DNA of 64,000 nt from Mesorhizobium sp. B2-3-12 (GTDB taxonomy: Bacteria > Pseudomonadota > Alphaproteobacteria > Rhizobiales > Rhizobiaceae): the NCBI RefSeq assembly GCF_006442205.1, contig NZ_VFVR01000002.1, forward strand, positions 682,001 to 746,000, written 5' to 3'. The position numbers were made by a program, and so were the translations under genes. Below, piece after piece: positions 18,807-27,793 of the stretch. The notes beneath the pieces are model-generated. The model was not told where the DNA came from, ran no database searches, and worked only from the letters and a program-made list of their open reading frames with translations. Numbering within the stretch: position 1 is the first letter of the stretch; the number at the start of each line of letters is the position of its first letter.

Positions 18807-20891
18807 TCAGGCCTCGCCGATGTCGATGATGATGTTGCCGTCGGGGTCCGAGCGCGCGCGGTCGCCGGGCTCGAGCACGGTGGTGGCGTCCATCTGTTCG
18901 AGGATCGCCGGGCCTTCGATGATGGCGTCGAGCGGCAGCTTTTCCCTGATGTACACCGGCGTGTCGTGCCAGTGGCCGGCGTACCAGACCGACCGGATTT
19001 CACGCCGCGCCTCTTCCAGTGTTTTTGCGCGCCCAGCCGGGTCGATCAGGCGCGACAGGTCGATCGCCGGGCGCACGCCGGTGACCGAGGTGTTGAGGTT
19101 GACGAGGTTGGCGCGGATTTCCGGCAGCTCGACCTTGAAGCGGGCGAAATAGGCTTTTTCGAACAAAGCCTGCAATTCGCTCCGCGTCACCGTCGAAGAC
19201 GGCAGCGGCACGTTGATGATGTGGGTTTGGCCGACGAACTGCATGTCGGCGGAGTGGGTGACGCGGATAGTCTCCGGTTTCACCGCCTCCTTGCCGATCA
19301 ACTCCCCACCTTCGTTCCGGTGCCGTTCCAATAGTTGGTGGAGCTGGCTTTCATCAAGCAGGGCGACAGGCTGGTTGATGGTGTTGACGAAATCATGGCG
19401 CAGATCGGCGACGACGCAGCCGAGCGCGTTGGTGATGCCGGGCCGTGCAGGCACCAGCACTTTGGGCAGGCCGAGTTCGCGGGCGAGCGCGGTGGCGTGC
19501 AGCGGCCCGGCGCCGCCGAAGGCGAACAGCGCGAAATCGCGCGGGTCATGACCGCGCGACACCGAGACCATGCGGATGGCGCCGGCCATCTTCATGTTGC
19601 CGAGGCGCAGCACCGCGCCAGCCGCCTCGACGCCGGACAGGCCGGTCGCCTTGCCGATCCTGTCCTCGAAAATGCCGGTGACGCGCTCCGCCGTGACCGG
19701 ATTGTCGACCGCCAGCAGCTTCTTCGGGGCCAGCCGGCCGAGCACAAGATTGGCGTCGGTGATGGTCGGCTCGGTGCCGCCACGGCCGTAGCAGATCGGG
19801 CCGGGATTGGCTCCGGCACTTTCGGGACCGATCTGGATCAGGCCGGCCGCATCGACGCGGGCGATCGAGCCGCCGCCGGCGCCGACCGTGTGCACCGCCA
19901 CCATCGGCACGTGGATGGGCATGGCATATTCGATCTCGATCTCGTTCGAGACCGCCGGCTCGGCATTGCGGATCAACGCCACGTCGGTGGAAGTGCCGCC
20001 CATGTCGTAGGTGACGAGGTTTTCGAAGCCGGCGCGCTTGCCCGTATAGGCGGCGGCGATGACGCCGGAGGCGGGGCCCGACATCACCGTCTTGGCCGAT
20101 TCACGTGTGACGAAGCGGGCCGAGATCATGCCGCCATTGCCGTTCATGATGAGGAAGTCGCGGCCATAGCCTTGTGCCGCCAATTCCTTGCGCAGCCGCT
20201 CGACATAGCGCTCGAGGATCGGCTGCACCGAGGCATTGACTGAGGCCGTTACGCCGCGTTCGAATTCGCGCGCTTCCGACAGCAGCGCATGGCCCGTGGT
20301 GATGTAGCCGTTCGGCCAGAATTCGGCGGCGATTTCGGCTGCGCGCCGCTCATGTCCGGGGTTGGCGTAGGAGTGCAGGAAGTGGATGACGAGGGATTCG
20401 CAGCCGGCGGCGATAAGCGCCTGCACGGCATCGCGCATTTCGGCCTCGTTGAGCGGCGTGCGGATAGCGCCTGAGGCCTCGACGCGCTCCGACACTTCGA
20501 GCCTGAGATTGCGCGGAATGATGGGGACGAAGGTCCCGGTCATGCCATAGGGCTGCGGCCGCGTGCGCCGGCCGAGCTCGATCACGTCGCGAAAACCGCG
20601 CGTGGTGATCATGCCGGTTTTGGCCAGCCGGCGCTCCAGCACCGCATTGGTGGTGGTGGTCGTGCCATGCACGATGAGGTCGATGCCGTCGACCGGAAAA
20701 CCGGTGGCGCCGAGCGCCGAAACCACGCCAAAAGCCTGGTTGTCGACCGTCGTCGGCGTCTTGGCCAGATACACCTTGCCGCCGTCCTTGCCATCGATCA
20801 AAAGCAGGTCGGTGAAAGTTCCGCCGACATCGATGCCGGCAACCACGCTGCCCAGGGAATCCGGCGACGGCACCGAAAAATTCTCTTCCAT
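18807..20891 (-). CDS. hyuA: Hydantoinase A / oxoprolinase family, HyuA-type subunit
   Basis: ATP-dependent alpha-type subunit that works with HyuB, 694 aa. The N-terminal nucleotide-binding part has VVAGIDVGGTFTDLLLIDG and HGTTTTTNAVLERRLAKTG. The central ASKHA-like core has GPASGVIAAAYTGKRAGFEN and LVTYDMGGTSTDVALI. The third block is ALFAFGGAGPLHATALAREL. Length matches the family. It is first in the pair. About 220 bp separate it from the divergently transcribed fpr gene. Confidence 0.9.
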   Translation of the reverse strand: MEENFSVPSPDSLGSVVAGIDVGGTFTDLLLIDGKDGGKVYLAKTPTTVDNQAFGVVSALGATGFPVDGIDLIVHGTTTTTNAVLERRLAKTGMITTRGFRDVIELGRRTRPQPYGMTGTFVPIIPRNLRLEVSERVEASGAIRTPLNEAEMRDAVQALIAAGCESLVIHFLHSYANPGHERRAAEIAAEFWPNGYITTGHALLSEAREFERGVTASVNASVQPILERYVERLRKELAAQGYGRDFLIMNGNGGMISARFVTRESAKTVMSGPASGVIAAAYTGKRAGFENLVTYDMGGTSTDVALIRNAEPAVSNEIEIEYAMPIHVPMVAVHTVGAGGGSIARVDAAGLIQIGPESAGANPGPICYGRGGTEPTITDANLVLGRLAPKKLLAVDNPVTAERVTGIFEDRIGKATGLSGVEAAGAVLRLGNMKMAGAIRMVSVSRGHDPRDFALFAFGGAGPLHATALARELGLPKVLVPARPGITNALGCVVADLRHDFVNTINQPVALLDESQLHQLLERHRNEGGELIGKEAVKPETIRVTHSADMQFVGQTHIINVPLPSSTVTRSELQALFEKAYFARFKVELPEIRANLVNLNTSVTGVRPAIDLSRLIDPAGRAKTLEEARREIRSVWYAGHWHDTPVYIREKLPLDAIIEGPAILEQMDATTVLEPGDRARSDPDGNIIIDIGEA

Positions 20892-20958
20892 TGTCGAAAC
20901 CCGAAATGCTGGGACTACGGATATGCCGCAGTTTGGAAAGGTGTTTCACGGCGCCATC

Positions 20959-20988
20959 TTGACGCAAATATCGTTTGTATACTAATAA
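20959..20988 (+). promoter_or_regulatory. Candidate sigma-70 promoter for the ferredoxin-NADP reductase gene
   Basis: TTGACG (20959-20964) and TAATAA (20983-20988) are separated by 18 bases in the hyuA/fpr divergent region, which is AT-rich compared with its surroundings. They lie about 125 bases before the fpr start. Confidence 0.3.
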
Positions 20989-21110
20989 ATTCCCGACACA
21001 AGAGCTTACCGCTTTGGTAGCGTGCATGGCACGCCGGGACCTGAATGGTTCGGGCGCGCACGGGAAAGTTCGGCGCCCGTATCTCTCATTGGGCGAGAAG
21101 GTTGGAATTG

Positions 21111-21938
21111 ATGAACACCACGCCCGCGTTCAACACCGCTGAAGCCCGTCCGCTGCAGTTCCCGATTCCGGCTAATGTCTATGCGCAAACCGTCGTCTCG
21201 GTGAAGCACTATACCGACCGGCTGTTCTCGTTCCGGATCACCCGTCCGCAGTCGCTACGCTTTCGCTCGGGCGAGTTCGTCATGATCGGCCTGCCCAATG
21301 CTGAGAAGCCGGTGTACCGTGCGTATTCCGTGGCCAGCCCGGCCTGGGACGAAGAGCTGGAGTTCTTCTCGATCAAGGTGCCAGACGGCCCGTTGACCTC
21401 GGAACTGCAGAAGATCCAGGTCGGCGACACCGTCATCATGCGCCAGAAGTCGACCGGCACGCTGGTCGTCGACGCGCTGACGCCGGCCAAGCGGCTGTTC
21501 ATGATCTCGACCGGCACCGGCATCGCGCCCTTCGCCAGCCTGCTGCGCGATCCCGACACGTACGAGAAATTCGACCAGCTGATCCTGACCCATACCTGCC
21601 GCGACAATGCCGAACTGATCTATGGCCAGGAACTGGTGGCGGCGCTGGAAAGCGACCCGCTTATCGGCGAGCTGACCACCGGGCGCGTTACGCTCTACAA
21701 TTCGACGACCCGCGAAGAGTCGGCGCGCATGGGCCGCATCACCGCGCTGATCGGCTCGGGCAAGTTCTACAGCGACCTCGGCATCGAGAAGCTCGATCCG
21801 GAAACCGACCGCATCATGATCTGCGGCTCGATGCATATGCTGAAGGACGTCAAGGAATTGGCCGAAAGCCTCGGCTTCCAGGAAGGTTCGCTCAGCCATC
21901 CCGCGACTTTTGTCGTCGAACGCGCCTTCGTCGGCTGA
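21111..21938 (+). CDS. fpr: Ferredoxin-NADP(+) reductase
   Basis: Cytoplasmic FAD enzyme that transfers electrons between NADPH and ferredoxin or flavodoxin, 275 aa, bacterial class. The FAD-binding motif is RAYSVASP, the NADP-binding stretch is ISTGTGIAPFASLLRDP, and the C-terminal ICGSMHMLKDV precedes an end of the form VERAFVG, the rhizobial/Azotobacter type tail. The start at 21111 (MNTTPAFNTAEARPL) was chosen over an in-frame ATG at 21045 because homology begins shortly after it. Monocistronic, with a terminator-like pair of hairpins downstream. Confidence 0.92.
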   Translation: MNTTPAFNTAEARPLQFPIPANVYAQTVVSVKHYTDRLFSFRITRPQSLRFRSGEFVMIGLPNAEKPVYRAYSVASPAWDEELEFFSIKVPDGPLTSELQKIQVGDTVIMRQKSTGTLVVDALTPAKRLFMISTGTGIAPFASLLRDPDTYEKFDQLILTHTCRDNAELIYGQELVAALESDPLIGELTTGRVTLYNSTTREESARMGRITALIGSGKFYSDLGIEKLDPETDRIMICGSMHMLKDVKELAESLGFQEGSLSHPATFVVERAFVG

Positions 21939-21966
21939 GGCCCGCGCTTAACGCTCGGCAATCGAG

Positions 21967-22010
21967 TTTTGACCTTCCGGTCAAAAATTAGCTGCTTTTG
22001 CAGCCTTTTT
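21967..22010 (+). terminator. Two consecutive hairpins ending in a T-run, likely fpr terminator
   Basis: TTTTGACC/GGTCAAAA with a TTCC loop (21967-21986) is followed closely by GCTGC/GCAGC with a TTTT loop (21991-22004) and then CTTTTT. The placement 28 bases after the fpr stop suits a terminator. The first stem is symmetric enough to act in either direction. Confidence 0.65.
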
Positions 22011-22151
22011 CAGCTATCCCTCGCTTGAGGACTCGTGAAGCGCGGCTTCGCGGGCTATCTTCGTGCGTGTTGCCCAAAGCTGTCGAACGGCTTTGGGAGA
22101 ACGATGCGCACCAAGACGTCAAGCGCACGCCGCTGAATGAAAGGGCAGGAG

Positions 22152-23198
22152 ATGAGCAGCACAATCCGCGACGCCGATCTTGGCACCAAGGTGACGCCGC
22201 TGCCGGCACGCGCCGCCGCCAACACCCCGGTGCCGCTGGACCATCACATCGCGCGCAATCCTGGCCTCAAGCTCGACCTCGGCTTTCTGGAATCGGTGCG
22301 CAGCGTCAACCGTTCGGCGCTGGAACGCCGCGTCGCCAGCCTGACCAAACGGCGCTCGATCAAGGCCGACAACCAGGCGGCCTGGCTGCTGCGGTCGATC
22401 GCCTGCATGGACCTGACAACGCTCAACTCCAACGACACCGAGGAGCGCGTGCGCCGGCTCTGCGCCAAGGCGATCAACCCGCTGCGCCGCGACATCATGG
22501 AGGGCCTGGGCATTGCGGGCGAGACCATCCGGCCGGCCGCCGTCTGCGTCTACCATCCCTTCGTCGCCACCGCCGTCGATGCCGTGCGCGGCACCGGCAT
22601 CCATGTCGCCGCCGTCTCCACCGCCTTCCCGCATGGGCTGGCGCCGCTGTCGACCCGGCTGCAGGAAATCGAGGCCTCGGTACGCGACGGCGCCGACGAG
22701 ATCGACGTCGTCATTCCGCGCGGCCTGGTGTTCGGCGCCAAATGGCGCGAGCTTTACAACGAGATCGTCTCGATGCGCGCCGCCTGCGGTGACGCGCATC
22801 TGAAGGTCATTCTGGGCACCGGCGACCTCGCCACGCTGCGCAATGTCATGCTGGCCTCGATGGTGGCGATGATGGCGGGCGCCGATTTCATAAAAACCTC
22901 GACCGGCAAGGAAAGCGTCAACGCCACGCTGCCTGTCGGCCTGGCCATGGTGCGCGCCATCAGGGCCTATTTCGAGGAGACCGGCTATCTCATCGGATTC
23001 AAGCCGGCCGGCGGCATTTCCACGGCCAAGGTTTCGCTCGACTGGCTCGTGCTGATGAAGGAAGAGCTCGGCCGGCCGTGGCTGGAGCCCGAGCTGTTCC
23101 GCTTCGGCGCGTCGAGCCTGCTGACCGATATAGAGCGCCAGCTCGAACATCACCTGACCGGGCACTATTCGGCCAATCACCGCCACGCGATGGCCTAG
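22152..23198 (+). CDS. deoC: Deoxyribose-phosphate aldolase DeoC
   Basis: Cytoplasmic class I aldolase splitting 2-deoxyribose 5-phosphate into acetaldehyde and glyceraldehyde 3-phosphate, 348 aa (the longer DeoC type). The Schiff-base lysine lies in FIKTSTGKESVNATL, and GADEIDVVIPRGLVFG and IGFKPAGGISTAKVSLDW are also conserved. The ATG at 22152 (MSSTIRDADLG) has AAGGGC at suitable distance; an ATG at 22137 in frame is an alternative. It is followed 58 bp on by an aldehyde dehydrogenase that would take the acetaldehyde. Confidence 0.92.
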   Translation: MSSTIRDADLGTKVTPLPARAAANTPVPLDHHIARNPGLKLDLGFLESVRSVNRSALERRVASLTKRRSIKADNQAAWLLRSIACMDLTTLNSNDTEERVRRLCAKAINPLRRDIMEGLGIAGETIRPAAVCVYHPFVATAVDAVRGTGIHVAAVSTAFPHGLAPLSTRLQEIEASVRDGADEIDVVIPRGLVFGAKWRELYNEIVSMRAACGDAHLKVILGTGDLATLRNVMLASMVAMMAGADFIKTSTGKESVNATLPVGLAMVRAIRAYFEETGYLIGFKPAGGISTAKVSLDWLVLMKEELGRPWLEPELFRFGASSLLTDIERQLEHHLTGHYSANHRHAMA

Positions 23199-23256
23199 CG
23201 TCAGAGTTTGACGGGCGTAGCGGAATGCCTTCTCTGACAATTATCTGGAGTGCCTG

Positions 23257-25629
23257 ATGAACATTCTCGAACGCTATCACGCCATGGAATACGGCCCGGC
23301 GCCGGAAGCCCGCAACGAGGCCGACGCCTGGTTGGCCGCGCGCGACTTTGGCAAGGCGCTGTTCATCGACGGCGCATGGAAGGCCGCTTCCGGCGGCAAG
23401 ACCTTCGAGACCAGCGAACCGTCTTCGGGCAAGCTTCTGGCCAAGGTGTCGGATGCGAATGCCGCCGATATCGACGCGGCTGTCGCCGCGGCCACGAAGG
23501 CGCTGCCGAAGTGGTCGGCCGCCTCGGGATACCAGCGCGCGAAAGTGCTCTACGCCATCGGCCGCGCCATGCAGCGTCACCAGCGGCTGTTCGCGGTACT
23601 TGAATCGATCGACAATGGCAAGCCGATCCGCGAGAGCCGCGACATCGACGTGCCGCTGGCGATCCGTCATTTTATCCATCATGCCGGCTGGGCGCAGGCG
23701 CTGGACAAGGATTTCCCCGGCCACAAGGGCGTCGGTGTCGTCGGCCAGATCATCCCGTGGAATTTCCCGCTGCTGATGCTGGCCTGGAAGATAGCGCCGG
23801 CACTCGCCGCCGGATGCACGGTGGTGCTGAAGCCGGCCGAGTTCACGCCGCTGACCGCTATCCTGTTCGCCGAAATCTGCGAACGCGCCGGCGTGCCGAA
23901 GGGCGTCGTCAACATCGTCCAGGGCGGTCCGGAAGCAGGTGCGGCGATCGTCAACCATCCCGGCATCCAGAAGATCGCCTTCACCGGTTCGTCCGAAGTG
24001 GGCAAGATCATCCGCAAGGCCACCGCCGGCTCGGGCAAGAAACTGTCGCTGGAGCTTGGCGGCAAATCCGCCTTCATCGTCTTCGAGGATGCCGACCTCG
24101 ACAGCGCCGTCGAGGGCCTCGTCGACGGCATCTGGTTCAACCAGGGCCAGGTGTGCTGCGCCGGTTCGCGGCTGCTGGTGCAGGAAGGCATTGCCGAAGC
24201 CTTGATCGCTAAGGTCAAGACGCGGATGAGCCGGCTGCGCGTCGGCAGTCCGCTCGACAAGAACACCGATATCGGGCCGCTGGTCGACGCCACACAGCTC
24301 GACCGGGTCAAGGGTCTGGTCGCGGAAGGCGCCAGGCAGGGCGCCGTCTGCTGGCAGCCGGATGCGGCGCTGCCGTCTTCCGGCTATTACCACCTGCCGA
24401 CGTTGGCCACTGGTGTTTCGCCGGCTAATATCCTGGCGCAGGAGGAGGTGTTCGGGCCTGTGCTAGCCACCATGACCTTCCGTAACACCGAGGAAGCGGT
24501 CGAACTGGCCAACAACACGCGCTACGGGCTCGCCGCCTCAGTATGGAGCGAGAACGTCAATCTGGCCCTTCATGTCGCGCCGCAACTCAAGGCCGGCGTC
24601 GTCTGGGTCAACGGCACCAACATGTTCGACGCCGCCTGCGGCTTCGGCGGCTACCGCGAGAGCGGTTTCGGGCGCGAGGGCGGTCGTGAGGGGATGTTCG
24701 AATATCTGACGGCAAAGCTGCCGCTCGGTCCGGTCATCAAACCGGCGACGTCGTCCGCTCGGCCCGTCGAGCAGGCCGACGGTAGCGCCATCGACCGCAC
24801 GGCAAAACTGTTCATCGGCGGCAAGCAGGTGCGGCCCGATGGCAATTACTCGCTTGGCATCGCCACCGCCAAGGGCAAGCTTGCCGGCGAGATCGGGCTC
24901 GGCAGCCGCAAGGATATCCGTGACGCCGTTTCCGCCGCGCGCGCCTGCAAGAGCTGGCCGGAAGCAACCGCCTATAACAGGTCGCAGGTGCTTTATTACC
25001 TGGCCGAGAACCTTTCCGGCCGTGCGGGCGAGTTTGCCGCCCGCCTCACCGAGCTGACCGGCGCCAACGCCAAGGGCGCGCGGGACGAGGTCGAGCTCTC
25101 GATCGAACGGCTGTTCCTCTATGCCGGCCTTGCCGACAAGTTCGAGGGACGCGTGCACCAGCCGCCGGCGCGTGCCGTGACGCTGGCGCTGCATGAGCCG
25201 GTCGGCGTCATCGGCATCGTCGCGCCCGACAATCAGCCCTTGCTCGGCTTCATCTCGCTGGTCGCTCCGGCGCTGGCCATGGGCAACACGGTGGTCGCCG
25301 TGCCTTCGGAACGGTATCCGCTGCTGGCGACCGATCTCTATCAGGTCATCGAATATTCCGACGTGCCGGCCGGCGCCATCAACATCGTCACCGGCCGCAG
25401 CGCCGAACTTGCCGGCGTGCTGGCCAAGCATGACGATGTCGACGGGCTCTGGCTGTTCGCCGACGCTGACACCTGCGCCAAGGCGGAAGCCGACTCCATC
25501 GGCAATCTCAAGCGCGTCTGGAACGGCAATGGCCGGAGCCTCGACTGGGCCTCCGAAGACGCCGCCGGTGACGCCTTGCTGCGCCGCGCCATCGAGGTGA
25601 AGAATGTCTGGGTGCCTTACGGGGACTGA
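23257..25629 (+). CDS. Two-domain aldehyde dehydrogenase, ALDH16-like
   Basis: NAD-dependent aldehyde dehydrogenase, 790 aa. Residues 1-500 form a full catalytic domain: PWNFP (Asn169), LELGGK (Glu266) and GQVC (Cys300). Residues from about 520 form a second, shorter ALDH-like domain (TAKLFIGGKQVRPDGNYSL, then VGVIGIVAPDNQPLLGFISL) that lacks the glutamate and cysteine and stops early. This catalytic plus pseudo-enzyme layout is that of the ALDH16 family, known from animals and some alphaproteobacteria. Next to deoC the natural substrate would be acetaldehyde from deoxyribose breakdown (inference). The window has no deoA or deoB beside it. Confidence 0.88.
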   Translation: MNILERYHAMEYGPAPEARNEADAWLAARDFGKALFIDGAWKAASGGKTFETSEPSSGKLLAKVSDANAADIDAAVAAATKALPKWSAASGYQRAKVLYAIGRAMQRHQRLFAVLESIDNGKPIRESRDIDVPLAIRHFIHHAGWAQALDKDFPGHKGVGVVGQIIPWNFPLLMLAWKIAPALAAGCTVVLKPAEFTPLTAILFAEICERAGVPKGVVNIVQGGPEAGAAIVNHPGIQKIAFTGSSEVGKIIRKATAGSGKKLSLELGGKSAFIVFEDADLDSAVEGLVDGIWFNQGQVCCAGSRLLVQEGIAEALIAKVKTRMSRLRVGSPLDKNTDIGPLVDATQLDRVKGLVAEGARQGAVCWQPDAALPSSGYYHLPTLATGVSPANILAQEEVFGPVLATMTFRNTEEAVELANNTRYGLAASVWSENVNLALHVAPQLKAGVVWVNGTNMFDAACGFGGYRESGFGREGGREGMFEYLTAKLPLGPVIKPATSSARPVEQADGSAIDRTAKLFIGGKQVRPDGNYSLGIATAKGKLAGEIGLGSRKDIRDAVSAARACKSWPEATAYNRSQVLYYLAENLSGRAGEFAARLTELTGANAKGARDEVELSIERLFLYAGLADKFEGRVHQPPARAVTLALHEPVGVIGIVAPDNQPLLGFISLVAPALAMGNTVVAVPSERYPLLATDLYQVIEYSDVPAGAINIVTGRSAELAGVLAKHDDVDGLWLFADADTCAKAEADSIGNLKRVWNGNGRSLDWASEDAAGDALLRRAIEVKNVWVPYGD

Positions 25630-25809
25630 TATCTCCATGCTGTCGCAATGGGATCGTGTTCGGGCTTGACGCCCGTGCATATGTTCTTTAACGAGAAAAA
25701 ACATCTTATCAGTGAACTGGCGCAGGCCGCACGATCGCGCCTGACTGGCACATGACGTCTTCGTCGGCCGCCGATAAAGGCAATCGATCCAAGCAGGCGA
25801 GGAAAAGAC

Positions 25810-26541
25810 ATGGCGGATCTGGCAGGCAAGATCGTTGTCATCACGGCGGCGGCGCAAGGGATCGGCAAGGCAAGCGCACTGGCCTTTGCCAAGGCAGGTG
25901 CTGTCGTCCATGCCACCGACATCAACGAGACGCTGCTGGCGGAACTCGCCAGGACATCAGGAATCAAGACCCGCAAGGTCGACGTCCTCAACGACGAGGC
26001 GGTCAACGCGGCCTTCGCCGAGATCGGCCGTGTCGACGTTCTGTTCAACTGCGCCGGTTTCGTCCATTCCGGCTCGATCCTCGAGATGAAGGATGGCGAC
26101 CTCGATTTCGCGCTGAACCTCAACGTCCGCGCCATGGTCCGGACCATCAGGGCCGTGCTGCCCGGCATGCTGGAGCGCGGCGACGGATCGATCATCAACA
26201 TGGCCTCGCTCGCCAGCTCGACCAAGGGTGTCCCAAACCGCTTCGTCTATGGCCTGAGCAAGGCCGCCGTCATCGGCCTGACCAAGGCGGTCGCGGCCGA
26301 CTATGTCGGCAAGGGCATACGCTGCAACGCCATCTGCCCCGGCACGGTCGAGAGCCCGTCGCTGCAGGACCGCATGCACGCTCAGGGCGACTACGACGCC
26401 GCCCGTGCCGCGTTCATCGCCCGCCAGCCGATGGGCCGGCTCGGCACGCCGGAGGAAATCGCAGATCTCGCCGTCTATCTGGCCGGCGCCACCTATACGT
26501 CCGGGCAGGCCTATAATATCGACGGCGGCTGGTCGATCTGA
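25810..26541 (+). CDS. SDR-family oxidoreductase, 2-keto-3-deoxy-L-fuconate dehydrogenase or BDH2-like
   Basis: Classical short-chain dehydrogenase, 243 aa, cytoplasmic, NAD(P)-dependent. It has the cofactor motif TAAAQGIGKAS, NCAG, catalytic Ser in NMASLASS, YGLSK and the end YNIDGGWSI. ARQPMGRLGTPEEIADLAVY matches sugar-acid dehydrogenases and 3-hydroxybutyrate dehydrogenase type 2. The following FAH-family hydrolase favours a role in a non-phosphorylative deoxy-sugar acid route. The ribosome site AGGAAAAGAC lies just before the ATG. Confidence 0.8.
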   Translation: MADLAGKIVVITAAAQGIGKASALAFAKAGAVVHATDINETLLAELARTSGIKTRKVDVLNDEAVNAAFAEIGRVDVLFNCAGFVHSGSILEMKDGDLDFALNLNVRAMVRTIRAVLPGMLERGDGSIINMASLASSTKGVPNRFVYGLSKAAVIGLTKAVAADYVGKGIRCNAICPGTVESPSLQDRMHAQGDYDAARAAFIARQPMGRLGTPEEIADLAVYLAGATYTSGQAYNIDGGWSI

Positions 26542-26752
26542 TCGCGTCCGGAGACGATTGCCGGCAACCGGACGATCGGGTTCGACGAAGGATCGGGAAG
26601 TCTGAAAATCCCGCCCACCGGCGATCAAAACGGGCTGCCCGCGCTTGTCGTGAAGCAGGCCGGTGGCTAGGGTCCGGCCCGGTTCCGGAAGGGCTGATGC
26701 CCCGGCGGAGAGTTTTGTAGAACGGCCCGAGGCCGCAATCAGGAGAAGATGC

Positions 26753-27598
26753 ATGAAACTGCTGCGCTATGGCGAGGTGGGGAGCGAACGTCCCGGCCTA
26801 CTCGATGCGGATGGAACGATCCGCGATCTCTCCGCCCATGTCGCCGATATTGCCGGCACCACGCTTCATCCTGCGTCGCTGGACATGCTGTCGAAGCTCG
26901 ATGCGAAGTCGCTGCCTGTTGTTTCCGGCAAGCCTCGCCTCGGCGCCTGCGTTGCCGGCACCGGCAAGTTCATCTGCATCGGCCTCAACTATTCCGACCA
27001 TGCCGCCGAGACCGGCGCCACCGTGCCCTCCGAGCCGATCATCTTCATGAAGGCAAGCTCGGCCATCGTCGGCCCGGATGATGACGTGCTGATCCCGCGC
27101 GGTTCCGAGAAGACCGACTGGGAAGTCGAGCTCGGCGTGGTCATCGGCAAGACGGCCAAGTATGTCAGCGAGGCCGACGCACTGGACTATGTCGCCGGCT
27201 ATTGTGTCTCGCACGACGTGTCTGAACGTGCCTTCCAGGCCGAGCGCCAGGGCCAGTGGACCAAGGGCAAGAGCTGCGACACGTTCGGCCCGACCGGCCC
27301 ATGGCTGGTCACCAAGGACGAGATCGCCGACCCGCAGAACCTGAAGATGTGGCTAACCGTCAACGGCAAGACGATGCAGAACGGCTCGACCAAGACCATG
27401 GTCTATGGCGTTTCCTATCTCGTCTCTTACCTCAGCCAGTTCATGTCGCTGCATCCCGGCGACATCATCTCGACCGGCACGCCGCCCGGCGTCGGCCTCG
27501 GCATGAAGCCGCCGGTGTTTTTGAAGGCCGGCGATGTGGTGGAGTTGGGAATCGAAGGGCTGGGGCAGCAGAAGCAGACGTTCAAGGCTGATATTTAA
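26753..27598 (+). CDS. Fumarylacetoacetate hydrolase family protein (2,4-diketo-3-deoxy-sugar-acid hydrolase or ureidoglycolate lyase-like)
   Basis: Metal-dependent C-C hydrolase of the FAH fold, 281 aa. KFICIGLNYSDHAAETG, the metal-ligand region TDWEVELGVVIGK and ISTGTPPGVGLGMKPP are diagnostic. AGGAGAAG stands directly before the ATG at 26753; the in-frame upstream ATG at 26663 adds 30 residues without family character. Paired with the SDR gene it could release pyruvate and a hydroxy-acid from a diketo-deoxy sugar acid. Ureidoglycolate lyase is the common but less context-fitting label. Confidence 0.85.
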   Translation: MKLLRYGEVGSERPGLLDADGTIRDLSAHVADIAGTTLHPASLDMLSKLDAKSLPVVSGKPRLGACVAGTGKFICIGLNYSDHAAETGATVPSEPIIFMKASSAIVGPDDDVLIPRGSEKTDWEVELGVVIGKTAKYVSEADALDYVAGYCVSHDVSERAFQAERQGQWTKGKSCDTFGPTGPWLVTKDEIADPQNLKMWLTVNGKTMQNGSTKTMVYGVSYLVSYLSQFMSLHPGDIISTGTPPGVGLGMKPPVFLKAGDVVELGIEGLGQQKQTFKADI

Positions 27599-27618
27599 GC
27601 GCGAGATTTTGGGCGTCA

Positions 27619-27775
27619 GCGCTGCCCCTCATCTGGCTGCCGCCATCTTCTCCCCGTGAACGGGGAGAAGGACGCTGTCATCGCTGCTTTCGCAAATTGA
27701 CGCCAGCGTCGCCGCCAGCTTCTTTCTCCCCGTTCTACGGGGAGAAATGCCCGGCAGGGCAATGAGGGGCGGCGC
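27619..27775. repeat. RIME-like palindromic intergenic repeat
   Basis: Outer arms 27619-27632 and 27762-27775 pair over 14 positions with one mismatch. Inside are two small hairpins, TTCTCCCCGT/ACGGGGAGAA at 27648-27669 and TTTCTCCCCGT/ACGGGGAGAAA at 27723-27747. It has the same two-hairpin layout as 31696-31821. It lies between the convergent ends of the FAH gene and the UgpC-like ATPase gene and could end transcription from both sides. Confidence 0.8.
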
Positions 27776-27793
27776 TGGCCTTTACTGTGAAAG

